Positions 57,479 through 64,000 of a stretch of DNA of 64,000 nucleotides are shown here, one piece after another (positions within the stretch are counted from its first letter, which is position 1; each line of letters starts with the position of its first letter). This DNA comes from Janthinobacterium sp. J1-1. Its GTDB lineage: Bacteria > Pseudomonadota > Gammaproteobacteria > Burkholderiales > Burkholderiaceae_D. The stretch spans positions 3,038,001 to 3,102,000 of the forward strand of contig NZ_CP132339.1 of NCBI RefSeq assembly GCF_030944405.1. The letters are read 5' to 3'. The translations under genes were made by a program, and so were the position numbers. Below the pieces are notes generated by a model that worked only from the letters and a program-made list of their open reading frames with translations, did no database searches and was not told the DNA's origin.

Positions 57479-57679
57479 ATGAACGTCGCCAAACACATGG
57501 AAGCCATCGTCATCACCGCCGCCGTCCTGCTCGGCGCCAGCTGCTACGCGCCGGCGCCCGCCGTGCAAGTGGCCAGCTCCAGCTACCAGGGCGTGGCCAT
57601 CGCCAAAACGCCTGACGCGCATATCGTGCAGGTCAAGGCCAAGCGCCTCACGGCTATTGAAAAAGCCTTCTTCGCATAA
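57479..57679 (+). CDS. Hypothetical small secreted protein, 66 residues
   Basis: A hydrophobic N-terminal segment (MEAIVITAAVLLGASCYA) could be a signal peptide or membrane anchor; the mature part is short and basic. GAGGAGAAC precedes the ATG. No homologous family recognised. Confidence 0.55.
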   Translation: MNVAKHMEAIVITAAVLLGASCYAPAPAVQVASSSYQGVAIAKTPDAHIVQVKAKRLTAIEKAFFA

Positions 57680-57756
57680 GTGATTGCCAGCAATATTAGC
57701 CGCTGCTAGAGTGGCCGCTTGCCGTCGCACATAAAAACAAGATATCGAGGAATACA

Positions 57757-58518
57757 ATGAAAAAAACCCTGCACTTTGCGCTGGCCTTCCTGGCCACTTT
57801 CGGCCTGCTGCGCGGCGTGTCCGCCGAAACGCGCCTGCTGGAAATGCGCACGGTCGACGCGCGCGTGGTGCGCGTCAAGCTCGACGGCGTGATGGAAGTG
57901 CGCATCCGCCAGGGCAATGTGGCGTCGCTGAGCATCACGGCCGACAAGCGCTATATCGCCGACGTCAGCACGGCGCAAAGCGGCGACACCTTGCATATCG
58001 AAACGGAAGTGCGCGGCTTCAAGCTGAACCCCGGTTCGATCCGCGCCGACCTGGTCTTGCCCAATCTGCGCGAAGTGAGCTCGGAAGGCTTCGGCAGCAC
58101 CGACGTGTCCGGTTTTACGGGCGATGAGCTGACCCTGTCGCTGGAAGGGGCGGGCAGCGTGAAAGTGGTAGGCGACTACCGCAAATTGAGCGCCACCCTG
58201 GGCGGCGTGGGCAGCATGCAGCTGTGGATCGGCAATAACGACAAGGCCGAACTCGACCTGCAGGGAGCCGGTTCGGTGGTGCTGGGCGGCCGTGGCCGCG
58301 TGCTCAAGGCGTCGCTGGGCGGCCTGGGCAGCCTGAATGCGCAACAATTCGAAGCCGATGCGGTCAATCTGGATTTGAGTGGCCTGGGCAACGCCATCGT
58401 CAATGCCCGCAGCAATGCCAAGCTGAACCTCAGTGGGCTCGGCTCGGTAATGGTATATGGCAAGCCTGCCAACCGCGATGTCAGCGTCGACGGCCTTGGC
58501 AAAGTCAGCTGGAAATAA
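57757..58518 (+). CDS. Head GIN domain (DUF2807) protein
   Basis: 253 residues. Signal peptide ends at VSAE (about residue 23); the rest is a right-handed beta-helix of repeated G-L/A-G-S strands (GAGSVKVVGDYRKLSA, GLGSLNAQQFEAD), the head-GIN/DUF2807 family, often named putative autotransporter adhesin. Probably periplasmic or surface. Function unknown. GAGGAA is upstream of the ATG. Confidence 0.87.
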   Translation: MKKTLHFALAFLATFGLLRGVSAETRLLEMRTVDARVVRVKLDGVMEVRIRQGNVASLSITADKRYIADVSTAQSGDTLHIETEVRGFKLNPGSIRADLVLPNLREVSSEGFGSTDVSGFTGDELTLSLEGAGSVKVVGDYRKLSATLGGVGSMQLWIGNNDKAELDLQGAGSVVLGGRGRVLKASLGGLGSLNAQQFEADAVNLDLSGLGNAIVNARSNAKLNLSGLGSVMVYGKPANRDVSVDGLGKVSWK

Positions 58519-58584
58519 GGGAGTTCCCGGGTGTCCCGCCGTCGTGCGAGATAATAAAAAGCAGTCAGACCACATCCCATTCCG

Positions 58585-59193
58585 ATGAAAAAACTGATCA
58601 TTACACTATGCATGCTGTTGGCGATACAGTTGCCGGCCAAGGCCGGCTTCAGCGAAGGTGCCAGCGCCTACAACAACAAGAATTATGCGCTGGCCTACAA
58701 GGAAATTCTACCGTTGGCCACCTCCGGCAACGCCGATGCCCAGCACCTGCTGGGCTTGATGTACTACATGGGGCGCGGCTTGCCTCAGGATTACAAGCAA
58801 GCCATGTTCTGGCACCGCAAGGCGGCCGAGCAAGGCAAGGCCGATGCGCAATATGTGGTGGGCGCCATGTATTACACGGGCAACGCCGTGCTGCAGGACC
58901 ACAAGCAGGCCGTCAGCTGGTTTCGCAAGGCGGCCGAGCAGAACCATGCCGAAGCGCAGCAGGTGCTGGGCCTGATGTACCGTTATCACATGGGCGGGGT
59001 GCAGCAGGATAATGTGATCGCCTACATGCTGTGGAACCTGGCCGCCGCCAACGGCTCCTCGAATGCGGCCGACCAGCGCGCCGCCGTGGTGCGCAAGATG
59101 ACGCACGAGCAGGTGGAGGAAGGGCAGGCCTTGTCGGCCAGGTGGAAGCCCGGCACGCCACTGCCGCGCAGCTCGAAAACGGGAGCCGAGTAG
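58585..59193 (+). CDS. Sel1-repeat protein
   Basis: 202 residues; signal peptide (ITLCMLLAIQLPAKA), then four Sel1-like repeats (ADAQHLLGLMYYMGRGLPQD, ADAQYVVGAMYYTGN, AEAQQVLGLMYRYHMG, and AYMLWNLAAANG). Such solenoids bind partner proteins, often in the periplasm. Partner unknown. Transcribed alone. Confidence 0.9.
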   Translation: MKKLIITLCMLLAIQLPAKAGFSEGASAYNNKNYALAYKEILPLATSGNADAQHLLGLMYYMGRGLPQDYKQAMFWHRKAAEQGKADAQYVVGAMYYTGNAVLQDHKQAVSWFRKAAEQNHAEAQQVLGLMYRYHMGGVQQDNVIAYMLWNLAAANGSSNAADQRAAVVRKMTHEQVEEGQALSARWKPGTPLPRSSKTGAE

Positions 59194-59220
59194 GCGTCTG
59201 CAAGGCGCGCAGGCTTGGCG

Positions 59221-59248
59221 TACAATCGCACTTTCCCTTTGAAAGTGC
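59221..59248 (+). promoter_or_regulatory. -10 (TACAAT) plus leader hairpin of the quinone oxidoreductase gene
   Basis: TACAAT at 59221-59226, then GCACTTTC (59228-59235) and GAAAGTGC (59241-59248), a perfect 8-bp hairpin ending 6 bases before the ATG. No Shine-Dalgarno sequence. Confidence 0.5.
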
Positions 59249-59254
59249 CTTGCC

Positions 59255-60235
59255 ATGCGCGCCATTGAAATCAGTCAGCCCGGTCCCTCCGATGTCCTGC
59301 AAATCGCCGAACGGCCCCGGCCGGCATGGAAGGCGGGTGAGCTGCTGATCAAGGTGCACGCGGCCGGCATCAACCGTCCCGACGTGCTGCAGCGCCTGGG
59401 CAAGTATGCGCCGCCGCCCGGCGCTTCCGACCTGCCCGGCCTGGAAGTGGCGGGCGAACTGGTCGATGGCGATTTCGAGGGCACCGGTTTCAAGGTGGGC
59501 GACCTGGTCTGTGCGCTGGTGCAGGGCGGCGGCTATGCCGAATATTGCGCCGCGCCCGCCGGCCAGTGCCTGCCGCTGCCGACAGGCTTGACGGCGCTCG
59601 AAGGCGCGTCCTTGCCGGAAAACTTCTTTACCGTCTGGAGCAATGTGTTCGACCGCTGCGCGCTGTCGGGCAGCGATACCTTGCTGGTGCAGGGCGGCAG
59701 CTCGGGCATCGGCGTGGCGGCGATCCAGCTGGCCAGCGCGCTCGGCCACCGCGTGTTCGCCACCGCCGGCAGCGATGAAAAAGCGCGCGCCTGCGAGGCG
59801 CTGGGCGCCGAGCGCGGCATCAATTACCGCACCGAAGATTTCGTCGCCGTCGTCAAGGAACTGACCGGCGGGCGCGGTGTCGACGTGATCCTCGACATGG
59901 TCGGCGGCGACTACCTGCCGCGCGAGATCGCCTGCCTGGCCGACGACGGCCGCATCGGCCTGATCGCGGTGCAGGGCGGCACCAAGGCCGAGCTGGACCT
60001 GGGTACCTTGCTGCGCCGCCGCCTGACGGTGACGGGCTCGACCCTGCGGCCCCGTTCGGTGGCGTTCAAGGCGGCGATTGCGCGGCATTTGCGCGAGACG
60101 GTCTGGCCGCTGATCGAGGCCGGCAAGATCAAGCCCGTGATCTATAAAACCTTCCCTTTGGATAAGGCCGGCGAGGCGCATGCGCTGATGGAAGCGAGCA
60201 CCCACATCGGCAAGATCATGTTGCAAGTTGCTTGA
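59255..60235 (+). CDS. NAD(P)H-quinone oxidoreductase, zinc-free MDR family
   Basis: 326 residues of the PIG3/TP53I3-type quinone reductases. GroES-like N-terminal fold (HAAGINRPDVLQRLGKY), then nucleotide loop LVQGGSSGIGVAAIQLAS. Reduces quinones with NADPH and may protect from redox stress. Upstream of tpiA, with its own probable promoter. No zinc-binding cysteines are present. Confidence 0.92.
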   Translation: MRAIEISQPGPSDVLQIAERPRPAWKAGELLIKVHAAGINRPDVLQRLGKYAPPPGASDLPGLEVAGELVDGDFEGTGFKVGDLVCALVQGGGYAEYCAAPAGQCLPLPTGLTALEGASLPENFFTVWSNVFDRCALSGSDTLLVQGGSSGIGVAAIQLASALGHRVFATAGSDEKARACEALGAERGINYRTEDFVAVVKELTGGRGVDVILDMVGGDYLPREIACLADDGRIGLIAVQGGTKAELDLGTLLRRRLTVTGSTLRPRSVAFKAAIARHLRETVWPLIEAGKIKPVIYKTFPLDKAGEAHALMEASTHIGKIMLQVA

Positions 60236-60251
60236 AAGCAGCAGCTAGCGG

Positions 60252-60280
60252 TTTGACCGCCAACAGAGGTAGCGTTAGAA
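60252..60280 (+). promoter_or_regulatory. Promoter of tpiA
   Basis: TTGACC (60252-60257), 17-base spacer, TAGAAT (60275-60280), 28 bases before the tpiA ATG. Confidence 0.7.
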
Positions 60281-60307
60281 TGACGGGTTATTAAAATTTA
60301 GGCTACT

Positions 60308-61057
60308 ATGCGTCGCAAACTCGTCGTCGGAAATTGGAAAATGAACGGCAGTCGCACCTCGAACGCGGTGTTATTGTCTGAAATAGTCGCAGGCCTGGAC
60401 GCCGATGGCGCCGCCAGCGCCGTCTGTGTGCCCGCGCCTTACCTGGCGCAGTGCCAGGCGCAATTGACAGGTTCAAGCCTGGCCTGGGGCGCGCAGGATG
60501 TTTCCGCGCAAGCCAGCGGCGCCTACACGGGCGAAATCTCGACCGCGATGCTGCAGGACTTCGCCAGCAGCTACGTGATCCTGGGGCACTCCGAGCGGCG
60601 CGCCTACCATGGCGAAACCGACGCGCAAGTGGCGGCCAAGACGGTTGCGGCGCTGGCGGCGGGCATCACGCCCATCGTCTGCATCGGCGAGCATCTCGAC
60701 GAGCGCGAAGCAGGGCAGACCGACGCGGTGGTGGCCAAGCAGCTGAATGTGGTGCTGGCGGCCATCAGCGAGACCGACGTGGCGAAACTGGTGCTGGCTT
60801 ACGAGCCGGTCTGGGCCATCGGTACGGGCAAGACGGCCACGCCGCAAATGGCGCAGGAAGTGCACCAGGTATTGCGCGGCCATCTGGCGGCAAAGAATGC
60901 GGTAGCGGCCGCCGGCGTGCAGATCCTGTACGGCGGCAGCATGAAGCCGGAGAACGCGAAAGAATTGATGGCAATGCCGGATATCGATGGCGGTCTGATC
61001 GGTGGGGCGGCATTGAAGGCGGCGGATTTCCTGGCGATTATTCACGCCGCTGATTGA
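60308..61057 (+). CDS. tpiA: Triosephosphate isomerase
   Basis: 249 residues, the standard TIM barrel. The catalytic Lys is in GNWKMNGS, the electrophilic His in ILGHSERR, the base Glu in [11 protein letters not shown], and the phosphate loop in LYGGSMKP. Interconverts glyceraldehyde-3-phosphate and dihydroxyacetone phosphate. Followed by secG. Confidence 0.98.
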   Translation: MRRKLVVGNWKMNGSRTSNAVLLSEIVAGLDADGAASAVCVPAPYLAQCQAQLTGSSLAWGAQDVSAQASGAYTGEISTAMLQDFASSYVILGHSERRAYHGETDAQVAAKTVAALAAGITPIVCIGEHLDEREAGQTDAVVAKQLNVVLAAISETDVAKLVLAYEPVWAIGTGKTATPQMAQEVHQVLRGHLAAKNAVAAAGVQILYGGSMKPENAKELMAMPDIDGGLIGGAALKAADFLAIIHAAD

Positions 61058-61085
61058 ATTACTTTAAACTAAGAATGGAATTGCA

Positions 61086-61517
61086 ATGAACATGATGTTC
61101 AATCTGGTAGTCGTGGTACAGGTAGTGTCCGCTTTGTCGATTATTGCGCTGGTATTGCTGCAGCATGGCAAGGGCGCCGACATGGGCGCCGCCTTCGGTT
61201 CCGGCGCGTCCGGCAGCCTGTTCGGTGCGACGGGTTCGTCGAACTTCATGTCGAAGTCGACCGGCGTGGCCGCCGCCATTTTCTTCGGCGCCACGCTGGC
61301 GCTGTCGCTGATGGCCAACCAGCGCGCCACCACGGTGGGCGGCGGCGTGATGGACAAGGTCGTCAAGCCGGTGCCAGTGACCGGCGCCGGCGCCATTCCT
61401 GGTGCCGCTCCGGCCGCGCCAGTGGCGCCAGCGACGGGCGTGCCAGCGGCAACCCTGCCGGCTGCGCCAGCGGCCGCACCGGCTGCCGAAACCCCGGCAA
61501 ACACGATTCCGAAGTAA
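61086..61517 (+). CDS. secG: Preprotein translocase subunit SecG
   Basis: 143 residues with two membrane helices (residues about 3-23 and 55-72), the cytoplasmic loop LLQHGKGADMGAAFGSGAS between them, and an Ala/Pro-rich C-terminal tail longer than E. coli SecG. Part of the SecYEG channel. A small TTCCGAA/TTCGGAA hairpin contains the stop codon. Confidence 0.95.
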   Translation: MNMMFNLVVVVQVVSALSIIALVLLQHGKGADMGAAFGSGASGSLFGATGSSNFMSKSTGVAAAIFFGATLALSLMANQRATTVGGGVMDKVVKPVPVTGAGAIPGAAPAAPVAPATGVPAATLPAAPAAAPAAETPANTIPK

Positions 61518-61657
61518 TTCGGAACGCTTGTCGAGAGTAATTCTCATTACGGGCAGATTATTGCTCAATGTTTTGGCAGCACGGTAGGAAAACGCAGTTC
61601 AGAGGCATTAGCTGTAAAAATTTATCGTTTTTAATCTGTATTTAATGCATTTGTGCA

Positions 61658-61686
61658 TTAACTTTGGCAGCAAAGCAGAGTAGAAT
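61658..61686 (+). promoter_or_regulatory. Promoter of tRNA-Leu
   Basis: TTAACT (61658-61663), 17-base spacer, TAGAAT (61681-61686), 12 bases before the tRNA. Confidence 0.7.
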
Positions 61687-61698
61687 ACGGGCCTTACC

Positions 61699-61783
61699 GC
61701 CGACGTGGTGAAATTGGTAGACACGCTATCTTGAGGGGGTAGTGGCGAAAGCTGTACGAGTTCGAGTCTCGTCGTCGGCACCA
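61699..61783 (+). tRNA. tRNA-Leu (anticodon GAG)
   Basis: The 7-bp acceptor GCCGACG/CGTCGGC closes with encoded CCA (61781-61783). Anticodon stem CTATC/GGTAG encloses loop TTGAGGG with anticodon GAG. A long variable arm (class II) and TTCGAGT in the T-loop confirm a leucine tRNA. Decodes CTC and CTT. Confidence 0.96.
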
Positions 61784-61791
61784 GAAATCAG

Positions 61792-61844
61792 AAGCCAGCA
61801 ACGGCGCACGAGCCATGGCTCGTTCAAAGTTGCTGGCTTTTTTT
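61792..61844 (+). terminator. Terminator between tRNA-Leu and nuoA
   Basis: AAGCCAGCAAC (61792-61802) pairs with GTTGCTGGCTT (61829-61839), an inner GAGCC/GGCTC hairpin, and a T-run at 61838-61844. Confidence 0.9.
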
Positions 61845-61961
61845 ACGAGGATGTGTCGTTCGATCCTGATCGTAGCCCTGATTGGGATCGTGCGTTAGAT
61901 ACGCCGCAAATCACCGCGGCGTCCTCATTTAACCGATCGTTCAATATAAGCTCATCAAATC

Positions 61962-62321
61962 GTGAACCTCGAAAATTACTTCCCCGTCCTGCTGTTTATT
62001 CTTGTCGGCCTCGGTGTCGGCATCGCGCCCCAGGTCCTGGGCCGCATCCTGGGCCCTCACCGGCCTGACGCAGCAAAACTCTCCCCGTACGAATGTGGTT
62101 TTGAGGCATTCGAAGACGCGCGCATGAAATTTGATGTGCGCTACTATCTGGTTGCAATCCTGTTTATTTTGTTCGATCTGGAAACGGCATTCTTTTTCCC
62201 GTGGGGCGTGGCAATGCGCGACCTGGGCTGGGCCGGTTTCGTCACGATGATGGTGTTTATCGCCGAATTCGCGGTCGGATTTTGGTACATTTGGAAGAAA
62301 GGTGCCCTTGACTGGGAATAA
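61962..62321 (+). CDS. nuoA: NADH-quinone oxidoreductase subunit A
   Basis: 119 residues, three membrane helices; conserved loop [16 protein letters not shown] with the Cys of the quinone-chamber loop. Starts with GTG at 61962, the usual start in Burkholderiales. A small ACGCCGC/GCGGCGT hairpin (61901-61922) lies in its leader. First gene of nuo. Confidence 0.96.
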   Translation: MNLENYFPVLLFILVGLGVGIAPQVLGRILGPHRPDAAKLSPYECGFEAFEDARMKFDVRYYLVAILFILFDLETAFFFPWGVAMRDLGWAGFVTMMVFIAEFAVGFWYIWKKGALDWE

Positions 62322-62324
62322 GCC

Positions 62325-62801
62325 ATGGCTATTGAAGGCGTATTAAGCGAAGGTTTCATCACCACCTCGGCCGACAAGCTGATCAACTGGGCGCGTACCG
62401 GGTCGATGTTCCCGATGACGTTCGGTCTGGCCTGCTGTGCGGTCGAAATGATGCACGTGGGCGCAGCCCGCTACGACATGGACCGCTTCGGCGTCGTGTT
62501 CCGTCCATCGCCGCGTCAGTCCGACGTGATGATCGTTGCAGGCACGTTGTGCAACAAGATGGCGCCGGCACTGCGCAAGGTCTACGACCAGATGGCCGAG
62601 CCGCGCTGGGTCATCTCGATGGGTTCCTGCGCCAATGGCGGCGGGTACTACCATTATTCGTATTCCGTGGTGCGCGGTTGCGACCGCATCGTTCCCGTTG
62701 ACGTGTATGTGCCTGGCTGCCCTCCGACAGCCGAAGCGCTGCTGTACGGCATCATGCAACTGCAGAACAAGATCAAGCGTACCAGCACGATCGCACGCTA
62801 A
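62325..62801 (+). CDS. nuoB: NADH-quinone oxidoreductase subunit B
   Basis: 158 residues; carries the N2 cluster with [11 protein letters not shown] and later [14 protein letters not shown] and [11 protein letters not shown]. Next to nuoA with a 3-base gap. Quinone-reducing module of complex I. Confidence 0.97.
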   Translation: MAIEGVLSEGFITTSADKLINWARTGSMFPMTFGLACCAVEMMHVGAARYDMDRFGVVFRPSPRQSDVMIVAGTLCNKMAPALRKVYDQMAEPRWVISMGSCANGGGYYHYSYSVVRGCDRIVPVDVYVPGCPPTAEALLYGIMQLQNKIKRTSTIAR

Positions 62802-62818
62802 CCGGGCCGCTTCAGATT

Positions 62819-63412
62819 ATGACAACACATTTAGAAGTACTGCAAAACGCCCTCGGCACTGCCCTGGGCGAACGCGTTAGCACGACTGTTGCGCTGGGCG
62901 AAGTCACCCTGGTCGTCAAGGCCGAGGACTACCTGGCCGTGATGCAGACCTTGCGCGACGATCCGACCCTGCATTTCGAGCAGATGCTCGACTTGTGCGG
63001 CGTCGACTACCTGACCTATGGCGACGGCGCCTGGACCGGCCTGCGCTATGCGGCCGTGTCGCATTTGCTGTCCGTCAAGCACAACTGGCGCGTGCGCGTG
63101 CGCGTGTTCGCGCCCGACGACGACATGCCGCTGCTGCCGTCGGTGGTGAACATCTGGCGTTCGGTCAACTGGTATGAGCGCGAAGCGTTCGACCTGCTGG
63201 GCATCCTGTTCGAAGGCCATAACGACTTGCGCCGCATCCTGACTGACTACGGTTTCATCGGCCATCCGTTCCGCAAGGACTTCCCGGTCTCCGGCTATGT
63301 CGAGATGCGCTACGACCCGGAACAGAAACGCGTGATTTACCAGCCCGTGACGATCGAGCCGCGGGAAAACGTGCCGCGCGTGATCCGCGAAGAACATTAC
63401 GGGATGAAATAA
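62819..63412 (+). CDS. nuoC: NADH-quinone oxidoreductase subunit C
   Basis: 197 residues with the 30-kDa subunit motif [20 protein letters not shown] and the C-terminal [16 protein letters not shown]. Separate from nuoD, as in most bacteria outside the gammaproteobacteria. Overlaps the nuoD start (TAATG). Confidence 0.97.
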   Translation: MTTHLEVLQNALGTALGERVSTTVALGEVTLVVKAEDYLAVMQTLRDDPTLHFEQMLDLCGVDYLTYGDGAWTGLRYAAVSHLLSVKHNWRVRVRVFAPDDDMPLLPSVVNIWRSVNWYEREAFDLLGILFEGHNDLRRILTDYGFIGHPFRKDFPVSGYVEMRYDPEQKRVIYQPVTIEPRENVPRVIREEHYGMK

Positions 63413-64000
63413 TGGCTGAGATTAAGAATTACACCCTGAACTTTGGGCCGCAGCACCCGGCCGCGCACGGCGTGCTGCGCCTGGTGCTCGAGCTCGATGG
63501 CGAAGTCATCCAGCGTGCCGACCCCCATATCGGCCTGCTGCACCGCGCTACCGAGAAACTGGCCGAACAGAAGACCTATCTGCAATCGGTGCCGTACATG
63601 GACCGTCTCGACTATGTGTCGATGATGTGCAATGAACACGCCTATGTGATGGCGATCGAAAAGCTGCTGGGCCTGGAAGTGCCATTGCGCGCGCAGTACA
63701 TCCGCGTGATGTTCGACGAGATCACCCGCGTGCTGAACCACCTGATGTGGCTGGGCGCGCACGCGCTCGACGTCGGCGCGATGGGCCCGTTCCTGTACTG
63801 CTTCCGCGACCGCGAAGACCTGTTCGACTGCTACGAGGCGGTATCGGGCGCGCGCATGCATGCGGCCTACTACCGTCCGGGCGGCGTCTATCGCGACCTG
63901 CCGGACGCGATGCCGCAGCACAAGGCCTCGATCATCCGCAACGCCAAGGCGATTGCCAAGCTGAACGAAAACCGCCAGGGCTCCTTGCTGGACTTCATCG
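63412..64000 (+). CDS. nuoD: NADH-quinone oxidoreductase subunit D, 3' end cut by window edge
   Basis: The visible 196 residues begin [20 protein letters not shown], the 49-kDa subunit hallmark, and include [16 protein letters not shown], whose His is part of the quinone site. Continues past the window. Confidence 0.97.
   Translation, partial: MAEIKNYTLNFGPQHPAAHGVLRLVLELDGEVIQRADPHIGLLHRATEKLAEQKTYLQSVPYMDRLDYVSMMCNEHAYVMAIEKLLGLEVPLRAQYIRVMFDEITRVLNHLMWLGAHALDVGAMGPFLYCFRDREDLFDCYEAVSGARMHAAYYRPGGVYRDLPDAMPQHKASIIRNAKAIAKLNENRQGSLLDFI

Overview
The window is a high-GC, gene-dense chromosomal segment from a betaproteobacterium, most likely Oxalobacteraceae (Janthinobacterium, Duganella or Massilia type). 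The evidence is the order tpiA-secG-tRNA-Leu-nuoABCD, the sigma factor-DUF3619-DUF3106-RDD cluster, a complete isc operon, Bordetella-type porins and abundant GGDEF and chemotaxis proteins. Genus is an inference from gene content; no rRNA is present.

Layout. 1-8627: end of a chemoreceptor, a DTW-domain tRNA modification enzyme, a radical SAM protein of the PA0069 type behind a perfect LexA-like box, and a 1669-residue Ser/Thr kinase-AAA ATPase-GAF-diguanylate cyclase. 8656-11275: LysR regulator, a periplasmic metallo-beta-lactamase-fold protein with altered metal ligands, and a DsbA-type oxidoreductase. 11391-27998: a catabolic island. On the plus strand it has a porin, a muconate-lactonizing-type enolase and a secreted alpha/beta hydrolase. 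A REP pair and an IS110-family element follow. A long minus-strand run then encodes an MFS transporter, 3-hydroxyacyl-CoA dehydrogenase, two enoyl-CoA hydratase-like proteins, a GntR regulator, glutathione S-transferase, class III CoA-transferase, carboxymuconolactone-decarboxylase-like protein and amidohydrolase. ChaC-like cyclotransferase, LysR, FAA hydrolase and maleylacetoacetate isomerase lie beside it. The porin and the MFS transporter, 13 kb apart and on opposite strands, carry the same 24-bp operator (ATAGGTCAG-N5-TGACCTTTAT), so they are probably one regulon.

27999-38425: a periplasmic-sensor diguanylate cyclase, a NADAR protein, then iscR-iscS-iscU-iscA-hscB-hscA-fdx-iscX with an IscR type 1 site before iscR, followed by an overlapping methyltransferase and a pseudouridine-synthase-like protein whose catalytic Asp is Glu. 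38427-41227: a palindromic repeat, truncated haemoglobin and the RDD/DUF3106/DUF3619/ECF sigma operon. 41720-45051: ilvB-ilvN-ilvC. 45217-51446: secreted hydrolase, membrane protein, MFS exporter, a tandem SIMPL-domain pair, pssA and a lipoprotein. 51629-54236: rpsO-pnp. 54397-60235: small secreted proteins, a second chemoreceptor, a head-GIN adhesin-like protein, a Sel1-repeat protein and a quinone oxidoreductase. 60308-64000: tpiA, secG, tRNA-Leu(GAG) and the start of the nuo (complex I) operon.

The most interesting signals are: a bridge-RNA candidate upstream of the IS110 transposase; the island's shared operator and unassigned pathway; two long palindromic MITE-like repeats and a REP pair, all placed at the 3' end of genes; the LexA box; and several enzymes that have lost family-defining catalytic residues.
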